Source: Candidatus Alloscybalousia intestinigallinarum (GTDB taxonomy: Bacteria > Bacillota_I > Bacilli_A > RF39 > UBA660). From it: a stretch of DNA of 54,622 nt. Made by a program: the position numbers and the translations under genes. The notes beneath the pieces are model-generated. The model searched no databases, was not told the origin of the DNA, and was given only the letters and a program-made list of their open reading frames with translations. Positions 50,022 through 54,622 of this stretch are shown one piece after another (within the stretch, counting starts at the first letter, position 1; the number at the start of each line of letters is the position of its first letter). The stretch lies in the NCBI GenBank assembly GCA_018716115.1, contig DVKF01000059.1, positions 1 through 54,622 on the forward strand, written 5' to 3'.

Positions 50022-50465
50022 TTATTTATTTTTTAACCCGTTTTTTCCTACTATATATTTACGGTTTATTTCTTTTTTTATCTTATCTATTCCATAAAAC
50101 TTTTCCCAATTTGCTTCATTATCTATTTTCTGTAAATTGTATGCACCAATTACACTATAGTGACTAAGCATCATTTCGTTTTGATAGAACCATTCTAATT
50201 CACGATCAGTAATCGTTTCTGGTAAATAGAAAATGACTAATCCAGATGAATCTTCACTTTTTACCACCAAGTGACCAAGTTCCACAATTCGGCATGGTGC
50301 CTCTTGATAATCATCAAGTTTAAATTGAAAGCCTAACTGATACAGGTCGGAAAATTCTTGAATTTTTTTGGTATGATTCTCACCGAGGGCAACTTCTTTT
50401 TCAAATAGTGGTTGGATAATCTGTCCTTCATCAGGAATGATCCAGACTTTTCCTCTACGATTCAT
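50022..50465 (-). CDS. Conserved protein of unknown function in the valS operon
   Basis: 147 residues from the ATG after GAGGGGAT. It overlaps the end of the HD gene by 11 bp, and is followed after 16 bp by valS. Sequence features are GKVWIIPDEGQIIQPLFEKEVALGENHTKKIQEFSDLYQLGFQFK, PCRIVELGHLVVKSEDSSGLVIFYLPETITDRELEWFYQNEMML and a basic end. I do not recognise a family and see no catalytic motif. Its place between an HD hydrolase and valS under the same T-box suggests a role tied to valine-tRNA status, which is inference. Confidence 0.75.
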   Translation of the reverse strand: MNRRGKVWIIPDEGQIIQPLFEKEVALGENHTKKIQEFSDLYQLGFQFKLDDYQEAPCRIVELGHLVVKSEDSSGLVIFYLPETITDRELEWFYQNEMMLSHYSVIGAYNLQKIDNEANWEKFYGIDKIKKEINRKYIVGKNGLKNK

Positions 50466-51204
50466 GATGGATCCCCTCGTTAATCGCATCATAACAGATT
50501 TCTCTTACCTTTAGCCATAACTTTTCACTGTCTTCAGCTACCTCAATCGTACTAACAAATAGATCAAAGTTATCTGTTTCAACTAGAATGTCCAAACTCT
50601 CTTCGAAATTAAAATCGTAAATAAAAGCTAAAATCGATAATACAGCATCTGATTTTGATTGATTGTCTTTGATATCGAGAAGGTGTCTTTCTTTGAAGTT
50701 TTTTAATACATTAGGCGTTACTTCATCTGCTTTGAATACATAATGATAATGAATGGCATACTGTTTAAAGATATCGACTTTATCCATATCTCTAATCATC
50801 GAGACAAATAATTTTTCTTTATCCTTTAATGGTGGGACGTCCAACTTATTATGATACCTGATCGCTAATTCGATAATTTGATCATACTTGTCTTCTTCAA
50901 TAAAATCTCTGATATGTCCTTCTTCAAACAGATAGATACAACTTTGATCAGCATGATCGACTGTTTTTCTATCGGATAATCTTCCATATATCCTGAATTG
51001 TTCAAAACGACCAATATCATGTAAGAGTCCAATAATCTTTGCTAGAATAATTTCTTCCTTCGATAAATTAAGGCGGAAAGCAAGTTCTGCCATCAAGTTT
51101 GCGACTTCTAAACTATGTTCTTTCTTTAGGCTAATCATTTCTTCTTTCTGATCATAATTTTCTACATATTTTTCAAATACTTCTTTTGCCCGTTCATAAT
51201 CCAT
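50455..51204 (-). CDS. HD-domain hydrolase, first gene of the T-box operon
   Basis: 249 residues of the HD superfamily of metal-dependent phosphohydrolases. Ligand residues are HSLEVANLMAELA, LLHDIGRFEQ (about 59-68), a YHN motif in LAIRYHNKLDV, and MIRDMDKVD. It is a paralogue of the HD protein encoded about 300 bp upstream (shared LLHDIGRFEQ, DRK-x-x-DH, YHN/FNHNK and DADKLD). Substrates of this group are nucleotides or small phosphomonoesters. AGGAGG lies nine bases before the ATG and is part of the T-box terminator arm. Confidence 0.85.
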   Translation of the reverse strand: MDYERAKEVFEKYVENYDQKEEMISLKKEHSLEVANLMAELAFRLNLSKEEIILAKIIGLLHDIGRFEQFRIYGRLSDRKTVDHADQSCIYLFEEGHIRDFIEEDKYDQIIELAIRYHNKLDVPPLKDKEKLFVSMIRDMDKVDIFKQYAIHYHYVFKADEVTPNVLKNFKERHLLDIKDNQSKSDAVLSILAFIYDFNFEESLDILVETDNFDLFVSTIEVAEDSEKLWLKVREICYDAINEGIHHES

Positions 51205-51242
51205 AAAAAAACTCCTCCTTATCTTTTTTAATAAGGACGAGT
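51205..51242 (-). terminator. T-box terminator whose 3' arm carries the Shine-Dalgarno sequence
   Basis: ACTCGTCCTTAT (51231-51242) pairs with ATAAGGAGGAGT (51211-51222), followed by T7 and directly by the ATG. The arm includes AGGAGG (51214-51219), the only ribosome site for the HD gene, so folding blocks both elongation and initiation. Confidence 0.85.
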
Positions 51243-51452
51243 TAAACCCGCGGTACCACCTTAATTCACTCTAAAAAAGAGTACCCTTCATTAAAGAACT
51301 AACGTATCTTTCAAGTTACGGAATTACCTACTCATTGTTCAATAATTCTACTCCATCGCTACCTTCCAAAGATAATTCTATTCATTTCCACCAACCATGA
51401 ATTCTCTATAAGAATTATTCTTTGTACTCCTCGACTTCTTTGTATTTCGTGT
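51205..51452 (-). ncRNA. T-box riboswitch, valine-specific (specifier GUA)
   Basis: The T-box core AAGGTGGTACCGCGG is present on the minus strand (about 51249-51263). Upstream lies Stem I: GAGGAGTA, then CAAAGA(A)TAATTC paired with GAATTA(T)CTTTG, carrying the apical GGTTGGTGGAA region. The strand after the stem reads GAAG-GTA-GCG, giving specifier codon GUA (51360-51362), valine. This agrees with valS as last gene of the operon. Uncharged tRNA-Val would stabilise the antiterminator and allow transcription of HD gene, unknown gene and valS. Confidence 0.9.
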
Positions 51453-51456
51453 TTTT

Positions 51457-51485
51457 ATTATAGACCAATTTTTTTACTTTGTAAA
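51457..51485 (-). promoter_or_regulatory. Promoter of the T-box-valS operon
   Basis: TTTACA (51480-51485) and TATAAT (51457-51462) are 17 bp apart on the minus strand, just ahead of Stem I of the T-box. Confidence 0.85.
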
Positions 51486-51521
51486 TATTTTCCTTATTAG
51501 GATATCCATTTATCCATTTTC

Positions 51522-52268
51522 TTATTCTTCTATATAATTTATTTTATTTTGAATATATTTCTCTACTTCCTGAAAATATTCTTTTAAGTGTAGTGGATAG
51601 TTTAACTCTTTAGCCATTCTTTGGTATAACTTTGTTTCCTTTAGATAACGAAAACTATCTGAAAAGTATAATTCATAGACATACCCTAAATAGATCAGTA
51701 AATGATCACTGTCTGTTTTTAGCTCTCTATAGGGAATCATCTGGTGTTGAAAAAATAGGTCTCGGCAAGTTGGGGTTACTTCTTCATTAGTCGTTGGTAA
51801 TTCATTATTCTCGATCAATAAATAGATAATATCAAGCTTATCGGCATCTTTAATCATTTTCGCAAATAATTCTTCTTTTTTATTTTGGATTCCTGTTAAT
51901 TCCATTTTATTATGATTAAAAATACTTGCTTTGATGATTGGATAATATTCTTCTGGGATTTTAAACTTTTCAATTAATCCATCTTCAAACAATAATTTCA
52001 CGCCATATTCACCATGATCTAAGCTTTTTCTATCATTGACGGTATGATAAGTAGATAACTGTTCAAAGCGACCAATATCGTGTAATAAGGCAATTAATTC
52101 AGCGAGTTCAATTTCTTCTTCCGTTAGATGAAGACTTACCGCTAGCTGTTCTATTCTATCAACAACTCGATAAGTATGAAGATAACGTTCTTTAATTTTA
52201 GGATTACTACTATCATATTGTTGATAAAAGTCTTCAAATAGCGATATCCATTCCTTTTTTAATTTCAT
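51522..52268 (-). CDS. HD-domain hydrolase (paralogue of the T-box operon HD protein)
   Basis: 248 residues from MKLKKEWISLFEDFY, preceded by AAGGGATGAG. A longer frame from 52349 lacks a ribosome site. HD motifs are YLHTYRVVDRIEQLA, LLHDIGRFEQLSTYHTVNDRKSLDHGEYG, NHNKMEL and MIKDADKLDIIYLL, a complete metal-binding set. Similarity to the HD protein of the valS operon across the whole length points to gene duplication. Separate transcription unit, ending upstream of the T-box promoter. Substrate unknown. Confidence 0.85.
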   Translation of the reverse strand: MKLKKEWISLFEDFYQQYDSSNPKIKERYLHTYRVVDRIEQLAVSLHLTEEEIELAELIALLHDIGRFEQLSTYHTVNDRKSLDHGEYGVKLLFEDGLIEKFKIPEEYYPIIKASIFNHNKMELTGIQNKKEELFAKMIKDADKLDIIYLLIENNELPTTNEEVTPTCRDLFFQHQMIPYRELKTDSDHLLIYLGYVYELYFSDSFRYLKETKLYQRMAKELNYPLHLKEYFQEVEKYIQNKINYIEE

Positions 52269-52407
52269 TTTCTCATCCCTTTTAAATAATATTTCCATTA
52301 TACGAGGGAATTTGAGAGTTTGCAAGTATGCACTTGATTTTCTGTACAAAGATTAGGGATACGCCCAAGCTGTTCCTTCTTTTGTTCATATAATATTGTA
52401 GGTGAAA

Positions 52408-52632
52408 ATGATGTTTAAAAAAGGACAAGGACATGGTTTTTTCTGCCGATGTGAAGCTTGTAAATTTAGAAGAAAGTCCAGCATTTTTTATATGGGATGT
52501 CTTCTTTCTTTATTGGTTATTCTTTTTTATCAATGTCTTTTCGCAATATTTGTTGTTTCACGTTTTAATTCCTTTTTATGCTTTTTATTTTTAATATTAG
52601 TAATCATCGGCTTTATTCGTATTATTTTTTAA
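52408..52632 (+). CDS. Small membrane protein with CxC-x-x-C motif
   Basis: About 74 residues: a short cytosolic head with FFCRCEACKFRRKS, which could bind a metal ion, then two hydrophobic helices separated by a short SRFN turn, ending in IRIIF. The TATAAT at 52389-52394 lies a few bases ahead of the AGGTGA ribosome site. The family is not recognised. It is the only plus-strand gene in this part of the window, and its start could be either of two adjacent ATGs. Confidence 0.6.
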   Translation: MMFKKGQGHGFFCRCEACKFRRKSSIFYMGCLLSLLVILFYQCLFAIFVVSRFNSFLCFLFLILVIIGFIRIIF

Positions 52633-52690
52633 AAAAACTAAATAGGATGTTTGGGCTTAGATTCATGCCGATTCATTCTATTTAGTTTTT
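52633..52690. terminator. Long-loop terminator between the small membrane gene and the CotS-like gene
   Basis: AAAACTAAATAG pairs with CTATTTAGTTTT, followed by a T-run on the plus strand. The arms enclose the last codons of the convergent CotS-like gene. The loop of about 30 nt makes it less certain. Confidence 0.5.
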
Positions 52691-53537
52691 CTCTTAATTG
52701 ATAAGCAGTTTCCGTAATGGTAAATACTTGTTTAATTTTCTGAACTTCTGTTTTTTTCATTTCTAATTTTTCCGGAAGCAGAGTCATCGCTAAAAAAAGA
52801 TCAATTTCTTCTTCTTTTAAAATATACTTCGTCTGATAGATATCTAATAAATCAAAGATATCTATTTTTTCTTTGTTGTTTTGATAAATATTTAATAAAT
52901 CATATACTGGTAAATTAATTCTAGCCTTACCCCAACTGATTAGATAAAGATCATGATTTTCAATTAAATGTTCTCGTTCTAACGCTCCATGAGTCATGGC
53001 ATAACGTAATTTCTTACTTTCTTTTACTTTTTGATACCAAGATTCTATTCGTTTTCTGCTTTCGCCAATATTCTGATACAAAATAGAGATATTTCGAATT
53101 AACAAGTAATGACTGGGTGACATATATACTTCGCTTTCAATCATATTCTGTAAACCAGAATAATAATTATATAGATAATCTTGACGATCGACAATCTCTT
53201 CGTAAATTTTTTTTACTTGATCAATATCCACATTTTTATAGAACGTTGTCTTGTTGTGTAGTAGACTAACGAGATAGATTAAATCTTCTATTCTCTGTTC
53301 TTCTGGCACTTCGAAATCATCTATATATTCTGTAATTTCATAAGGATCTTCGATACTAGTTAAATTCGGAGGAAAATTATGAAAATTACGGGTTCTTAAA
53401 TATTCATAAATATTGGTGTTGTTTTCTTCTTTTAAGCAATAACGATTTTGATCGGTAGAAATAATATCTACTTTTTTCTTTTTTTGATAACGGGATGCTT
53501 TTAAGTTATATTTTTCTAGTTCTTGTCTTTTATTCAT
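52638..53537 (-). CDS. CotS/YutH-like aminoglycoside-phosphotransferase-fold protein, spore coat type
   Basis: 299 residues. Features of the degenerate kinase (APH) fold of spore-coat proteins CotS/YutH are seen: a lysine-rich start, NRYCLKEENNTNIYEYLRTRNFHNFPP (degenerate ATP-lysine region), YEITEYID, DLIYLVSLLHNKTTF, then AMTHGALEREHLIENHDLYLISWGKARINLPVYDLLNIYQ in place of the catalytic HGDLHxxN and DFD. The catalytic aspartates are missing, so it is probably inactive as kinase. Its start overlaps the stop of the SpoVID-like gene by 8 bp. In Bacillus related genes are expressed in the mother cell. Confidence 0.7.
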   Translation of the reverse strand: MNKRQELEKYNLKASRYQKKKKVDIISTDQNRYCLKEENNTNIYEYLRTRNFHNFPPNLTSIEDPYEITEYIDDFEVPEEQRIEDLIYLVSLLHNKTTFYKNVDIDQVKKIYEEIVDRQDYLYNYYSGLQNMIESEVYMSPSHYLLIRNISILYQNIGESRKRIESWYQKVKESKKLRYAMTHGALEREHLIENHDLYLISWGKARINLPVYDLLNIYQNNKEKIDIFDLLDIYQTKYILKEEEIDLFLAMTLLPEKLEMKKTEVQKIKQVFTITETAYQLREKLNRMNRHESKPKHPI

Positions 53538-54438
53538 GTTGACATGGAATGATTACTTTGCTGCCGATTTTTAAGTTTTCTAAATCGTTATACGCGATAA
53601 GATCATCACGAGTGGCTTTATATTTTTCGATGATGGAATCTACTGTATCGTTTTCTCTAACGATGTAAACATGATAAGTGACGAAAGTTTCATCACTAGA
53701 TGCGATTGCATTAAAGATAGAGCTCATTTTGGTTTCTTCTTTAGGACGTTCTTTTTTTTGTGGTAGGACAATTTCTTCTTGATCAAAGCAGGCAGTTGAT
53801 GCGGTAGTTGTTGGATGATTAGAGGTAGTTTGAGTTGTCTCTTGATCGTAGATTTCTTTGTTTTTAGAAATTTCTTGAGTTAACTTGGCTTCAATTTCTT
53901 GTTCCAGATTACTTTTTTCCGGCATAGCTGGAAAGTCATAATCCTCATGATTAGAAGTAGATTCTGTGATTTCTAGATGATCTAATTCTTCTTCTTTTTC
54001 TAATGGTTCGATTTCTACTTTTTCTTTTTTCTCTTCAATTTCAATCGGGATTTTTTCTACGGTCTTACGAATGGCTTCTTCGTCTAATGAAATATCTTCT
54101 TTAGGTAAGTTTTTTTCTTCGACATTGCCAACTTCTAATTCCACATTAATTTTTAAATCTTCTTCGTTAATAATTTCAAAATAGAAATCATCGATTGTAA
54201 TCGTACAGTTAGAAATATCATATTTGTTATCTACTTCTATTGTAAAAGGTAAATTATAATGGAATTCCTCCTCAATTTGACTTGCTTCATGCATCTTATA
54301 TTTTCCATCGATAAGGATATCTCCTTCGATAGTATTTCCTTCTTTTACCTCGAGATTATGTTTAGCTTCAATATCGGTGATCTCGGCGATCATCGTTTTA
54401 AATTTAATCGTCTTCGTAAAAGGTATTATTTTTTTCAT
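53530..54438 (-). CDS. SpoVID-like spore-envelope protein with C-terminal LysM
   Basis: 302 residues from MKKIIPFTKTIKF, where GAGGGATAAG gives the ribosome site. The N-terminal beta domain (AEITDIEAKHNLEVKEGNTIEGDILIDGKYKMHEASQIEEEFHYNLPFTIEV) has the arrangement of the SpoVID/DUF3794 family. A long acidic linker rich in Glu/Lys/Ile follows, and the last 50 residues form a LysM (HVYIVRENDTVDSIIEKYKATRDDLIAYNDLENLKIGSKVIIP). SpoVID guides coat encasement around the forespore. The overlapping downstream gene is CotS-like, supporting a spore role. The reading upstream of the chosen start runs into the group II intron's end and is not coding. Confidence 0.78.
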   Translation of the reverse strand: MKKIIPFTKTIKFKTMIAEITDIEAKHNLEVKEGNTIEGDILIDGKYKMHEASQIEEEFHYNLPFTIEVDNKYDISNCTITIDDFYFEIINEEDLKINVELEVGNVEEKNLPKEDISLDEEAIRKTVEKIPIEIEEKKEKVEIEPLEKEEELDHLEITESTSNHEDYDFPAMPEKSNLEQEIEAKLTQEISKNKEIYDQETTQTTSNHPTTTASTACFDQEEIVLPQKKERPKEETKMSSIFNAIASSDETFVTYHVYIVRENDTVDSIIEKYKATRDDLIAYNDLENLKIGSKVIIPCQHE

Positions 54439-54492
54439 CTTATCCCTCATTTCTATTTCAATATATGAGAATGACGAAAAAAACATGCACAA

Positions 54493-54622
54493 ATCGAGTA
54501 GAGGAAAATAAATAAATTATTTTGCCCCTCTCACACCACCGTACGTACGGTTCTCGTATACGGCGGTTCAATTTATACTACAGTATGTACTTTTTGATAT
54601 TGGTCTAGTGGAGACACTAGAC
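54493..54622 (-). mobile_element. 3' end of a group II intron (domains V and VI)
   Basis: On the minus strand a domain V helix is present at 54535-54567: ACCGCCGTA pairs with TACGGTGGT, with the typical 2-nt CG bulge in the 3' strand (GTA-CG-TACGG). Next comes domain VI (GAGGGGCAAAATAA ... TTATTTTCCTCTACTCGAT) with a candidate branch A eight bases before the expected intron end at 54493. At the window edge a perfect hairpin GTCTAGTG-GAGA-CACTAGAC (54603-54622) probably belongs to domain IV. The reverse transcriptase lies beyond the window. It is inserted upstream of the SpoVID-like gene, in the same orientation. Confidence 0.8.

Noticed and set aside
1-54622. tRNA, rRNA, tmRNA or CRISPR elements
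   Set aside because: Scanning by eye found no cloverleaf with a GGTTCAAATCC-type T-arm, no rRNA core sequences and no spaced repeats; small degenerate RNAs could be missed without a covariance search.

Overview
The window is AT-rich DNA from a low-GC Gram-positive bacterium of the Bacilli type. It has strong AGGAGG-type ribosome sites, many U-tract hairpin terminators, a T-box leader, the yrr-type block ireB-ruvX-yrzB-mltG-trmR-trhP, lspA-rluD and spore-envelope-like proteins. TGA is used as a stop, so this is not a mycoplasma code. A gut-type uncultured Bacillota (Erysipelotrichales/RF39-like) is plausible, but I cannot fix the taxon from the sequence. Both edges look like ends of mobile elements: a hairpin-rich sequence truncating an acetyltransferase on the left, and the 3' end of a group II intron on the right.

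Layout. 0-8.6 kb: acetyltransferase fragment, uracil-DNA-glycosylase-like gene, a GntR-controlled ABC exporter with a promoter/operator, uvsE, a LysM protein behind a hairpin that can hide its ribosome site, and a row of envelope or secreted proteins (membrane-anchored unknown, PH domain, thioredoxin-like, thermonuclease), then ylmH. 8.7-11.7 kb: a three-gene, translationally coupled 2-hydroxyacyl-CoA dehydratase activase module. 11.7-25.2 kb is accessory: a Phd/YefM antitoxin with a toxin stump, a SipW/TasA-type surface protein with BspA-like repeats, an XRE membrane regulator, a frameshifted aminotransferase-GNAT fusion, Fic, an SDR, an MMPL transporter with a divergent TetR, a PIN plus XRE-ImmA/IrrE pair, and a decayed small operon.

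25.3-41.3 kb: the conserved housekeeping row ireB-ruvX-yrzB-mltG-trmR ... trhP1-trhP2, all on the minus strand, is split between trmR and trhP1 by about 10.5 kb. That insert holds six tandem paralogues of an unrecognised soluble, helical protein of 550-580 residues, plus a seventh decayed copy. The first copy carries a frameshift exactly at an eight-base homopolymer. This array is the best candidate for an undescribed system.

41.4-54.6 kb: a rhomboid protease, rluD, lspA, a stretch of decayed genes including a radical-SAM stump, an orphan VirD4/TraG-like ATPase coupled to a MerR regulator with a 19-bp-spacer promoter, a PP-loop ATPase, and a T-box-controlled operon (HD hydrolase, unknown protein, short-type valyl-tRNA synthetase). 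The T-box specifier reads GUA, and the ribosome site of the first gene lies inside the terminator arm. A second HD protein and a SpoVID-like/CotS-like pair follow, ending at the group II intron.
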